Shown here piece after piece: positions 38,091 to 46,942 of a stretch of DNA of 64,000 nt. The notes under the pieces were generated by a model. That model was not told the origin of the DNA. It searched no databases and worked only from the letters and a program-made list of their open reading frames with translations. This DNA comes from G963665815 sp942492065 (GTDB lineage: Bacteria > Cloacimonadota > Cloacimonadia > Cloacimonadales > JAIOQZ01). Numbering within the stretch: position 1 is the first letter of the stretch; every line of letters begins with the position of its first letter. Where the stretch lies: contig CALODV010000013.1 in the NCBI GenBank assembly GCA_942492065.1, positions 1,116,001 to 1,180,000 of the forward strand, read 5' to 3'. Both the position numbers and the translations under genes were made by a program.

Positions 38091-39053
38091 CTAATTCTCC
38101 ATTCTAATCTTATATAATACGTTTGAGAATGCGTCAGAAATTAATACGTAGTTATCTTTTACATCAAGAACAGATAATCCTGTCAGAATGTGGTCAGGAA
38201 TTTTGAACACTTTCTTGAGCTTGAGCTCATTGTCATAAATCTGCAGATACTCTGTCATTCCCAGATGTTTTTTGTGTTCTGCCGAAGATTCAGTTTTTAT
38301 AACGTCATTATTGTCTTTGTGCACCGCAATCACATAGAAATTACCACTGTGTCCGGTACAGGCAGAGATTTCGGAGATTTCAGGATCGCTGATGCAGTTG
38401 AAAGTAGTCAAACTGCTGTCTGATACCTCGAACATATTGAATTCACTATTACTCATCATAGTAAGGATTAGTTTGTTATCCAAAACTCTGAAAAACTTAT
38501 AGTATTTAGACATTCCTTTATCTTCAACCATTTTCCCGATTTTCAATTCATGGATAACAATGTCGTTTTTAATTTTGGATATCTTCAAATCAGGACGTTT
38601 AAAATAGTTCATAACAAATAATGTATCTTCCATAGTCTGGAGACAAAATGGCAGGGGATATCTGAACGAATCAATATATTCTCCAGTAAGGGTGAATTTC
38701 TGGATTCTACTGTTTGCTGTATCACAGATATAGATAGTGTCGTTGGCAATACATAGATCGAATGCAGCTTTGAACTCCCCGGGACCGCTGCCTTGCTTCC
38801 CGAAGGATTTGATATATTTAAAACTATTGAAGTCATATAAAGAGACACGTGATGGTTCAAGTACATAGATATTTTCTTTATATGATTTCACGGTTACAAT
38901 ATTCCCAAGAACATTTTCTGTATTTTCATTCCAGTTCAGTGAGTCTGCAAGCAGCAGATTTCCCTCCAATTTCTTTTCTTTTGAACAAGACATGCAAAAC
39001 ACTGCAGCTAATAAAATTAAGATTGTTATTGAAATGAATAATGGCCTATACAT
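38091..39053 (-). CDS. 6-bladed beta-propeller lipoprotein (first of six)
   Basis: 320 residues. Signal peptide with lipobox and lipidation site C23 (FCMSC). GSGPGEF in blade 1-2 and repeated short strands (IYVLEPSRVSLYD; IYICDTANSRIQKF) are typical of the 6-bladed propeller family with NHL-like repeats. It ends KIRMEN. Unlike the other five it is separated from the peptide-maturation operon by the chemoreceptor gene. Probable envelope-anchored binding protein; ligand unknown. Confidence 0.85.
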   Translation of the reverse strand: MYRPLFISITILILLAAVFCMSCSKEKKLEGNLLLADSLNWNENTENVLGNIVTVKSYKENIYVLEPSRVSLYDFNSFKYIKSFGKQGSGPGEFKAAFDLCIANDTIYICDTANSRIQKFTLTGEYIDSFRYPLPFCLQTMEDTLFVMNYFKRPDLKISKIKNDIVIHELKIGKMVEDKGMSKYYKFFRVLDNKLILTMMSNSEFNMFEVSDSSLTTFNCISDPEISEISACTGHSGNFYVIAVHKDNNDVIKTESSAEHKKHLGMTEYLQIYDNELKLKKVFKIPDHILTGLSVLDVKDNYVLISDAFSNVLYKIRMEN

Positions 39054-39431
39054 AAGTGATATTCTCCTTTTATGACATTGTTTTCCGGTGTGACTTTTCT
39101 GAACTGTCTGATTTTCGAGTATTTGGTGGATTCAGCCCTCATTCCTGTCCTGAATCACCTTTTCACCGGAATAAAATTACAAACAGAATGAATGTTTTGT
39201 CAATATACTATTTTACTTTCTGAATACATAGATATTTTGCAAAAACATTTATTGGAAATATTACCCGGTAATTTGCAGTATTAATGTATACAATTTAAGA
39301 CATCTGATTTTTGCACATTATTTATATGTATAATGAACTACTGCATAGACCAGTACACTAAATAAGGTTGCTGAATAACTCTTTTTCTTTATACTATATA
39401 TAACTATAATATTGATAGAAGGAGCACAGAC
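39054..39431. other. Divergent intergenic region with nested inverted repeat
   Basis: Between the divergent propeller and chemoreceptor genes. It contains a nested hairpin: outer arms TTCCGGTG (39083-39090) and CACCGGAA (39164-39171), inner arms GGTGGATTCAG (39125-39135) and CTGAATCACC (39150-39159). This could be a REP-like element or a bidirectional regulatory structure. Promoters are not assignable by eye. Confidence 0.5.
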
Positions 39432-42400
39432 ATGAAATTAAAGAATATTCGCATAAGCATCAAACTTTTTGTAGTTAGCCTTGTGCTGGTAATCGCATCG
39501 TTATCTGCCTTAGGTCTTATCAACCTGAAATACACGAAAGAAGGCATTTACAATCTTGTTGAAGCCTCATTGAATGAACAGACTCAGACAGCTCTGACTC
39601 TATCTGAACATGGATTTAATACTGCTTCAGAATCGCTTGAGAAGAGTATTGTTATGCTTAATAATCTCGTGAATGCACAAGGTGGATTTTGGATTAATTC
39701 AAAGAAAGAGGTAAGTGTCAGCGCCATTAACCAGGTGACAAGAAACGAAGCTAATATTTCAATTCCAAGAATGCAGATCAATAAACAACAAGTCTATGGC
39801 AATTATAAACTTGTTGATGAAGTAAGAACACTCAACAATGTCAGTGCTACAATCTTTCAGATTATTCCTGAAGGTATGCTTCGTATATCTACTAATGTGG
39901 TTAAAGACAACCAGCAGAGAGCAATTGATACCTATATACCCACGAGTTCTCCAGTTTACAAAACAATTATGGAAGGGAATACATACTCTGGAATAGCTAC
40001 TATTCTTGGTCAAGAATACTTTACTATTTATACCCCAGTGAAGGATAAACAAAACCAGATAATCGGTGCACTATATGCAGGAAGTCCTGTCGCTAGGGCA
40101 ATGGCTGCAACTATTGAGATGGTGAACTCAGCTAAAGTCGGTAAAACAGGCTATATGTATATTATGGATACTAAAGGCGTACTGTTAGAACACCCCACAA
40201 GTATTGGTAAAAGTCTTTTAGAGTATGATTTTACTAAGGAAATGATAGAAAAGAAAACCGGATTCATAGTTTACAACTGGGAAGGACGCGACAAGGTTAC
40301 TTCGTACAAGTACAATGCTGATATGGATTGGTTAATAGTTTCCGGTGCATACTTCGAGGATTATACTGATATTCTTGGTAAGATCAGTGGAGCAATCCTA
40401 ATCACTATTATAATTGCATCTTTAATAGCGCTTATCTTAATGGTGTTATTGAGTAGACATATCAATTCCGGAGTTCTTGGTATTGTGTCGCAGGTATCTA
40501 CACTCACTGACAGTATTCAGCAAGGAGAACTGGACAGAAGAGGCGAGCCCGAAGAAGCTTTTATTGATTTTCGGTCTATTGTATCCGGAATCAATGATGT
40601 GATCGACGTGTTTGTTGCTCCTATAAATGTTACGGCGGAATATGTGGATCGTATTAGTAAGGGTGATTTACCACCAAAGATTACTGAAACCTATCACGGT
40701 GATTTCAACGAGATAAAAAATAATTTGAATCAGTGTATAGATGTCATCTCCGGATTGTTGATTGAAACAGATCAACTGATAGAGTCAGTAAAGAAAGGAC
40801 AACTTGATAAACGTGGTAAAGCTGATGCATATCAGCATGGCTGGAAAGATTTGTTACGTGGAATTAATGAATTGGTAGATGCTTTTGTCGCTCCAGTAAA
40901 CGTTACAGCGGAATATGTGGATCGAATCAGTAAAGGTGATTTGCCGCCAAAAATAACAGAAACCTATTATGGTGATTTCAATGAGATCAAGAACAATTTG
41001 AATCAGTGTATAGATGTGCTTAACGGATTTGTGGCAGACATGAAATATATGAGTGATCAGCAGGATGCAGGAGATATTGAGGTATTTATGCCGGCAGAAA
41101 ACTATATCGGTGCTTATAATGTAATGGCTAAAGGATCAAACGAAATGGTGAAATCTCACATTAATGCTGTTCTCGACATGATTCGTATTATGGGAGCTTT
41201 CGGAGATGGTGATTTTGATGTTCATATGGATCAGTACCCCGGCAAGAAACAGATAATTAATAAAAGTGTTGAAGGAGTACGTGCTAACCTTAAAAGCGTA
41301 AATGCTCAGGTACAGGAACTTATTGATGCTGTTAAAGAAGGAAAGCTGGATATACGGGTTGATGCAGAAAATTATAAAGGCGACTGGAACAAAATGTTTG
41401 CCGGTCTGAATGAATTGGTTGATTCATTTGTAGTTCCTGTTAAATTCACAGCTAACTATGTCGATCTAATAAGTAAAGGTAATCTGCCGCCAAAGATCAC
41501 AGAAGAATATTATGGAGACTTTAACGAGATCAAGAATAACCTCAACCAGTTAATTGACGTATTGAACGACTTCATTACTGATATGAACAACATGAGCAAT
41601 CAACATGATGCAGGAGATATTGATATTGTAATGCCTGTATCCAAATTTGACGGAGCATATCAGCAAATGGCGCAAGGTGTTAATACCATGGTTGATGGTC
41701 ATATAAGTGTAACCAAAAAGGCAATGGCTTGTGTCAAAGCTTTCGGTGAAGGTAATTTTGACGCTCCTATTGAGCAGTTCCCCGGTAAGAAAGCATTCAT
41801 TAATGATACTATCGAAGCTGTTCGCTCAAATCTGAAGGGTGTCAGTGAACAAGTTCAGGATCAGATAGATGCTGCTAAAAACGGTGATCTGAATGACAGG
41901 GCTGATTCTGACGAATTCAGTGGTGGTTGGAAGAATATGGTATCCGGAATAAACGATCTTCTGGATGCTATTGTAACCCCTATCAACGAAGCCATGCAGG
42001 TGATGGCAAAGCTTGCTGACAAGGAGTTGAGTGCTCGTGTTACAGGTAATTACAAAGGTGACCTTAATGAATTCAAACAGAATATAAATAACGCAGCTGA
42101 TAACCTGGATGATGCTCTTAGTCAAGTTGATGCTGCAGTTGATCAGATCAGTAGTGCTGCAGACCAGATAGGAACCGGTGGACAGAACCTGGCAGAAGGA
42201 ACTTCCGAGATGGCAAGCAGTCTTGAGGAGATTGCAAGCAATCTGTCTGAGGTCAACAGTTTGACAGTTAATAATGCTGATAATGCTAAAGCAGGTTCGA
42301 ACCTGAGCAGCCAGGTGCTGGCTAACGTAGCGAAGGGTAACGATGCTATGGGGGAAATGACTGAAGCCATGAACAGCATCAGTAAGTCAGCCGAAGAAAC

Positions 42401-43010
42401 AGGCAAGATTATAAAAACCATTGATGAGATAGCATTCCAGACTAACTTACTGGCACTGAATGCTGCAGTTGAGGCTGCTCATGCCGGGGAAGCCGGTAAA
42501 GGCTTTGCTGTTGTGGCTGAAGAGGTGAAGAACCTTGCCTTACGTAGTGCCGAGGCTGCTAAAAACACCAGTGAACTCATTGCAGGATCATTAAAGAACA
42601 GCCAGGCAGGAAGTAAGATTGTACAGCAGGTGACTGAGTCATTCGATGAGATTCGTACAAGCTTCCAAAAGGTGAACAGTATTGTGAATGAAATCAGTGC
42701 ATCAAGTGATGAGCAGGCACAGGGTATAGGAGAAGTAAACAGTGCGATTACCCAGCTGAATCAATTAACTCAACGCAATGCGGCCAATGCTGAGGAATCA
42801 GCCAGTGCTGCTGAAGAGCTGAGTGGTCAAAGTGTTGAACTGGGCACAATGGTAGCTAAGTTTACTTTGACAAAGGCTGTATCATCAAAAAGACATAGAA
42901 ATTCAAGCGATCGCCGTCAGCCAAAGCAGATTGCTGACAGGCCTAAAGATATGTACGAAGTAGATCCTCGGGCACAATTACCTCTTGATGATGATTTCGG
43001 TGATTTCTAA
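39432..43010 (+). CDS. Methyl-accepting chemotaxis protein with Cache sensor and poly-HAMP-like array
   Basis: 1192 residues, about twice the usual length. TM1 (~12-33), Cache_3-Cache_2-type extracytoplasmic domain (~40-310), TM2 (~317-337). Then a long cytoplasmic array with four recognisable repeats (~375-440, 464-529, 646-711, 829-892). The first three share EYVDRISKGDLPPKIT-like and GDFNEIKNNLNQ motifs; these resemble tandem HAMP domains. The signalling domain (~900-1140) has the conserved hairpin tip DEIAFQTNLLALNAAVEAA. SD AAGGAG precedes the ATG. It sits inside the propeller-lipoprotein region but on the opposite strand, with its own terminator. Confidence 0.92.
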   Translation: MKLKNIRISIKLFVVSLVLVIASLSALGLINLKYTKEGIYNLVEASLNEQTQTALTLSEHGFNTASESLEKSIVMLNNLVNAQGGFWINSKKEVSVSAINQVTRNEANISIPRMQINKQQVYGNYKLVDEVRTLNNVSATIFQIIPEGMLRISTNVVKDNQQRAIDTYIPTSSPVYKTIMEGNTYSGIATILGQEYFTIYTPVKDKQNQIIGALYAGSPVARAMAATIEMVNSAKVGKTGYMYIMDTKGVLLEHPTSIGKSLLEYDFTKEMIEKKTGFIVYNWEGRDKVTSYKYNADMDWLIVSGAYFEDYTDILGKISGAILITIIIASLIALILMVLLSRHINSGVLGIVSQVSTLTDSIQQGELDRRGEPEEAFIDFRSIVSGINDVIDVFVAPINVTAEYVDRISKGDLPPKITETYHGDFNEIKNNLNQCIDVISGLLIETDQLIESVKKGQLDKRGKADAYQHGWKDLLRGINELVDAFVAPVNVTAEYVDRISKGDLPPKITETYYGDFNEIKNNLNQCIDVLNGFVADMKYMSDQQDAGDIEVFMPAENYIGAYNVMAKGSNEMVKSHINAVLDMIRIMGAFGDGDFDVHMDQYPGKKQIINKSVEGVRANLKSVNAQVQELIDAVKEGKLDIRVDAENYKGDWNKMFAGLNELVDSFVVPVKFTANYVDLISKGNLPPKITEEYYGDFNEIKNNLNQLIDVLNDFITDMNNMSNQHDAGDIDIVMPVSKFDGAYQQMAQGVNTMVDGHISVTKKAMACVKAFGEGNFDAPIEQFPGKKAFINDTIEAVRSNLKGVSEQVQDQIDAAKNGDLNDRADSDEFSGGWKNMVSGINDLLDAIVTPINEAMQVMAKLADKELSARVTGNYKGDLNEFKQNINNAADNLDDALSQVDAAVDQISSAADQIGTGGQNLAEGTSEMASSLEEIASNLSEVNSLTVNNADNAKAGSNLSSQVLANVAKGNDAMGEMTEAMNSISKSAEETGKIIKTIDEIAFQTNLLALNAAVEAAHAGEAGKGFAVVAEEVKNLALRSAEAAKNTSELIAGSLKNSQAGSKIVQQVTESFDEIRTSFQKVNSIVNEISASSDEQAQGIGEVNSAITQLNQLTQRNAANAEESASAAEELSGQSVELGTMVAKFTLTKAVSSKRHRNSSDRRQPKQIADRPKDMYEVDPRAQLPLDDDFGDF

Positions 43011-43059
43011 TCCTGAAGCAGTGCATCATTCGTGCCGGTGATCAGATAATAAATAATAT

Positions 43060-43091
43060 GCTCCTTCTTCCTGTGAAGAGGGGGCTTTTTT
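43060..43091 (+). terminator. Rho-independent terminator of the chemoreceptor gene
   Basis: GCTCCTTCTTC (43060-43070) pairs with GAAGAGGGGGC (43075-43085) around a CTGT loop, with two G-U pairs, followed by TTTTTT. It lies between convergent genes. Confidence 0.85.
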
Positions 43092-43099
43092 GATATAAA

Positions 43100-44014
43100 C
43101 TATTTCCTGAACTTATACAGGTTGCCGTTAAAATACCAGCAATAGAAATAATCATTGTCATATGTACCGGTAAACAAGGCTTCTTCCTGTCTGATATCAA
43201 GTAACCACGACTTATTGATACTACCGTCACAATTATAGTATATGATTGCATTAACAAGCTGTTTATCCTGAGAGAGTGCTCTACCGAACACAATAAAACC
43301 ATCTTTGTAAGAATCAATTTTCATCAGCAATGGATTCTCAAATGGAAAATCAGGAGCTTCCAGTTCGATTTCTTCAGGAACACCGCCTATATCAGCAACA
43401 AAAACCTTTGCAGGCATTTTGTGGAGGATAAAGACTCTTTTGGTGCTGACAGCAAAGTCAAGCTTATCAAATTGCGTTTCTTCCAGTCCTGATTTACTTA
43501 CTAATTCTGATAGATCAACAAGCTTAACATCATCTTTATCTTTGTTGTACAGGTATATACCGGAGTTTTCTAGCAGGTGGTTTGTATTATAATAAACTCT
43601 GTTCTTGTATGAGTACAGATTTACAAGATAGTCAATGCTTTGCTGATTCGATAAAGCGTTATTTTTAGAATATATCTGGAGCTTTCTTAAGGCGATATCC
43701 GAAATAAATATGCTGCTGTCGGTAACAGCCATGGACAAGGGGAATGTCAGTTCTCCCGGTCCTGCACCGGATTTTCCATATTCTTCAATATAGCTAAAAT
43801 TTTCGGTATTGTATGCTTTTACTTTATTGGCTTTCGCATCAAGACAATACAAAATGTTATCTGATATCTCCATCTCATAGACTTCTCCGAGCGAATAACT
43901 CAAATCCTCCTGCCAGCCAAGAGAATCAACAGGATTAAGTGTTACGGCCTTGTGGGAGTTACAGCCGAATAAAAACAGGATTGAAGTAAATAGAAGCAGG
44001 TTCCTGAGTTTCAT
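43100..44014 (-). CDS. 6-bladed beta-propeller lipoprotein (last gene of the peptide operon)
   Basis: 304 residues. Lipobox FLFGC, lipidated C18. Its first ~38 residues (GCNSHKAVTLNPVDSLGWQE) are nearly identical to those of the next gene upstream, at DNA level too, while the rest has diverged. GAGPGEL replaces the usual GxGPGEF. It follows the upstream paralogue after 9 nt and runs convergent to the chemoreceptor gene. Function unknown; the operon position suggests it serves the peptide system. Confidence 0.82.
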   Translation of the reverse strand: MKLRNLLLFTSILFLFGCNSHKAVTLNPVDSLGWQEDLSYSLGEVYEMEISDNILYCLDAKANKVKAYNTENFSYIEEYGKSGAGPGELTFPLSMAVTDSSIFISDIALRKLQIYSKNNALSNQQSIDYLVNLYSYKNRVYYNTNHLLENSGIYLYNKDKDDVKLVDLSELVSKSGLEETQFDKLDFAVSTKRVFILHKMPAKVFVADIGGVPEEIELEAPDFPFENPLLMKIDSYKDGFIVFGRALSQDKQLVNAIIYYNCDGSINKSWLLDIRQEEALFTGTYDNDYFYCWYFNGNLYKFRK

Positions 44015-44023
44015 TATTATACT

Positions 44024-44944
44024 CTACAGTATGAATTTATAAATAATCTGATTAAAAGTGTAAACATACAATTCATTATCTGAAAGACAGGTACACAATA
44101 CGCCTGTATCAGGCGGAGTATTAAGTTGGTATTCCTTAAGAAGCTTTCCTGCATCATTGAACTCAAATGCAAAGCTGTGAGTTTTTTCAAGATCTTCTAC
44201 ACAGGATCCTATTAACATAAATCCACTTTCAGTAGCAAATATGGACATTGTATGTAAGTCTTTTTCATTCGCCCATTCCGGATATTCACATTCAATTTTA
44301 GTAAATACTCCATTCTCAAGAATACCGCATGATAGCACCTGCATATGAGTTACATACATTTTGCGACCCACAATGTCACATTTGAATTCAAGAATAGAAG
44401 ATTCTTCAGGATTATACCCCAATTTTTGACTTAAATTATCATATTCAGCTATTTTTACTGACCTGTCAGATATAATCTTAAGCAATTTAGTATCGGGAAG
44501 CCGCATATCAGTTAAGCCGTATATTTCATTCTGATATGAATCAATATCCACAAGAAATTGATCCGTTTTATATCCTTTTTTGTACTCAAGCTGTTTAGAG
44601 AATAGTTCAATTTTATTTTGCACAAGATCATAAACATAAATACCCGAATCTGTGACAGTAAAGGACACTGTAACTTTGAATTCTCCCGGTCCGTAACCTT
44701 TGCTGCCAAACTTTCCTACATATTCCAGTGTTTTTCTGTTAAAAACCTGCACACAATTCTGCAGAGCATTAAGGCTGTATATATTTTCCCTGTCAGCTTC
44801 AATTCTTGTTGCACCACCGATGTAGTATTCATCCTCCTCCTGCCAGCCAAGAGAATCAACAGGATTAAGTGTTACAGCTTTGTGGGAGTTACAGCCGAAC
44901 ATAAAAATGACTGAAGCAAGAAGTACCAAATACTGTATTTTCAT
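44024..44944 (-). CDS. 6-bladed beta-propeller lipoprotein
   Basis: 306 residues. Lipobox FMFGC, lipidated C18, and the same leader-plus-first-strand cassette as its downstream neighbour. GYGPGEF is present; body strands such as IYVYDLVQNKIELFS fit the propeller. The SD (GGAG) lies inside the last codons (Met-Glu-Asn) of the upstream gene and its ATG is 2 nt after that stop, so translation is coupled. Confidence 0.82.
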   Translation of the reverse strand: MKIQYLVLLASVIFMFGCNSHKAVTLNPVDSLGWQEEDEYYIGGATRIEADRENIYSLNALQNCVQVFNRKTLEYVGKFGSKGYGPGEFKVTVSFTVTDSGIYVYDLVQNKIELFSKQLEYKKGYKTDQFLVDIDSYQNEIYGLTDMRLPDTKLLKIISDRSVKIAEYDNLSQKLGYNPEESSILEFKCDIVGRKMYVTHMQVLSCGILENGVFTKIECEYPEWANEKDLHTMSIFATESGFMLIGSCVEDLEKTHSFAFEFNDAGKLLKEYQLNTPPDTGVLCTCLSDNELYVYTFNQIIYKFIL

Positions 44945-44946
44945 GG

Positions 44947-45918
44947 TTAGTTCTCCATTTTGAGTTTGTATAAGTTCTTGTTGAAAACATCAACAATATA
45001 GATATTTGAATCAGTAACACAGAGTGTATGCCTCATTGCAATAATATTATCCGGGATCAGATATTGATTTAAAACATTATACTCTCCATCAATCTCAAAT
45101 AATATTTCCTTGAAATTTGCAAGCTCTTTTGCCTGTTTAGAAGATGATACTTCATATTCTTTGTTGTTAGATCTGTCCAGAATGAACCCAATGACATATA
45201 ATTTATTATTGTGCGTAACCATGTTTGAAACATCAGATATATCCATCTCCATGAACTTGTTACTGAGTTCAAGCTCTTTTGTTTCATCTGTGCTGATTTC
45301 AAAAAATGCGGAAACTTCATTATTTGAGCATGAAAGTATGACTTTCTCGTTCAATACTGAATATATTGGAAATGTTTTCAGTAGTTCTTTGTGCGCTTTT
45401 ACAGGTTTTAAGTTAAATGTATTCTCAGCAATTTTTGATCTTGGAATATAGATTTTTAAATGATCAAGAACATCAAAAGAGGAGACTATCAATTGATAGT
45501 TTACTTTATCAATCTTAGTTGGTAAATCACACTTGAAAGAAGATAAGAATTCTCCATCCAATGAAAATGATTGTATTCTGTAGTTACCTAAGTCGCTGAC
45601 AAATAAAGTGTCATTCAAAACGCAAAGGTCATTACCTGCTTTAAACTCACCGGGGGCTTGCCCATTACCTCCAAAAGATTTTATAAAATTCAACTCATGA
45701 TCATATATGCTTATGATTTCATCACCCAATATATATAACTTGTTCTTATGTGATAATATAGAAACAGGATATGTTATGCAATGGTTTATATTCTCAGATA
45801 AATCAACTGAATCAATTATTGTCAGACAGCCGATGCTTTTTTCTTTGCTGCATCCGGTTGCCAAAAATACAGTAAAAAGTAACAAGATAATGGGGGATAT
45901 GTAGATTTTATGCTGCAT
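44947..45918 (-). CDS. 6-bladed beta-propeller lipoprotein
   Basis: 323 residues from the ATG at 45918; an in-frame TTG at 45924 is an alternative and has a slightly better placed GGA. Lipobox LATGC (C23) followed by SKEKSIG, shared with the next paralogue upstream. The blade motif is GQAPGEF, with A replacing the usual G. Strands such as LFVSDLGNYRIQSFSL fit the family. It ends KLKMEN. It begins 2 nt after the preceding propeller gene. Confidence 0.82.
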   Translation of the reverse strand: MQHKIYISPIILLLFTVFLATGCSKEKSIGCLTIIDSVDLSENINHCITYPVSILSHKNKLYILGDEIISIYDHELNFIKSFGGNGQAPGEFKAGNDLCVLNDTLFVSDLGNYRIQSFSLDGEFLSSFKCDLPTKIDKVNYQLIVSSFDVLDHLKIYIPRSKIAENTFNLKPVKAHKELLKTFPIYSVLNEKVILSCSNNEVSAFFEISTDETKELELSNKFMEMDISDVSNMVTHNNKLYVIGFILDRSNNKEYEVSSSKQAKELANFKEILFEIDGEYNVLNQYLIPDNIIAMRHTLCVTDSNIYIVDVFNKNLYKLKMEN

Positions 45919-45920
45919 GA

Positions 45921-46886
45921 TCAATCAAGTATTTCCAGTTTATAGGTCAGACCACTCATGGCATCATAGATATACACGAAATTATCTTTTATTGCCAGAG
46001 ATTGCTCATTTACTAAAACGTTTTGCGGAATGGAATATTGTCTTTCAATCTCAAACTTGCTGTTGATTTTTAATAAGTACTCATTAATATTGTAGAATTC
46101 TTTGATTTCTGATGTTGTATCCAGATTTTCTCCACCTTCTTTTTCTGTGAAAGTGCTTGCTGCAATATATAAATAAGAGTCATTTATTACATAATCCACA
46201 ACTCTAGTTAACTGTTTTTCCTCTAAAAGATTAGAGAAATTGCATCGGGTCATTTTATTGTCATCATCAATAAAGAAAAACTTACCATTTTCAATAGGTA
46301 GTACAAACATTTTTGCATCATTGAAGATGAGAAAATCCACTTCCGTTTTATCAATGTTATTCTCTTTAAGTATAGGATCTAAATCGAAATCCTTATTGAA
46401 ATTTCCATTTCTAAAACTTGAAACAAAAGTTCCCTGATGTCTTGTTGGTGGTAAAACATACAAACTATGCTCGAAACAATTTATTTTCCAGGGCATCTTG
46501 TATTTATACGAAGATAAATAATCTCCTACAATATTATATGTTTGCACTCGGAAATTACCGGAATCAGCAACATACACTGTGTCCCTGCAAATACAGAAGT
46601 CGTTGGCATAATTAAATTCACCCGGACCTTTTCCCGATTTTCCAAAAGTCCTTTTGAATGCGCCGTCAGTAACATTATAAACGTTAATTTTGCTTCCATC
46701 AAGAATAAATAACTCATCATTATAAACTTTGAGTGATGTACAGTGAGATAAACTATTCTCAATGTTTTCAGAAGTATCCAAAGAATCAATTATTGTCAGA
46801 CTACCGATGCTTTTTTCTTTGCTGCATCCGGTAAACAAGAATACAGTAAAAAGTAACAAGGTTATGTATAAGGTGGGTTTTGTCAT
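45921..46886 (-). CDS. 6-bladed beta-propeller lipoprotein
   Basis: 321 residues. Lipobox LFTGC (C21), then SKEKSIGSLTIIDSLD, almost the same as its downstream neighbour. GKGPGEF and VYVADSGNFRVQTYNI are blade motifs. The SD AAAAAGG precedes the ATG by six bases. It starts 56 nt after the radical SAM gene. Envelope location and propeller fold are well supported; ligand and partner are unknown. Confidence 0.83.
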   Translation of the reverse strand: MTKPTLYITLLLFTVFLFTGCSKEKSIGSLTIIDSLDTSENIENSLSHCTSLKVYNDELFILDGSKINVYNVTDGAFKRTFGKSGKGPGEFNYANDFCICRDTVYVADSGNFRVQTYNIVGDYLSSYKYKMPWKINCFEHSLYVLPPTRHQGTFVSSFRNGNFNKDFDLDPILKENNIDKTEVDFLIFNDAKMFVLPIENGKFFFIDDDNKMTRCNFSNLLEEKQLTRVVDYVINDSYLYIAASTFTEKEGGENLDTTSEIKEFYNINEYLLKINSKFEIERQYSIPQNVLVNEQSLAIKDNFVYIYDAMSGLTYKLEILD

Positions 46887-46942
46887 TCGCAGCCTTTTTG
46901 ACTAATCCTTACAAGAGTATCATACAGATATTGTCATATATT

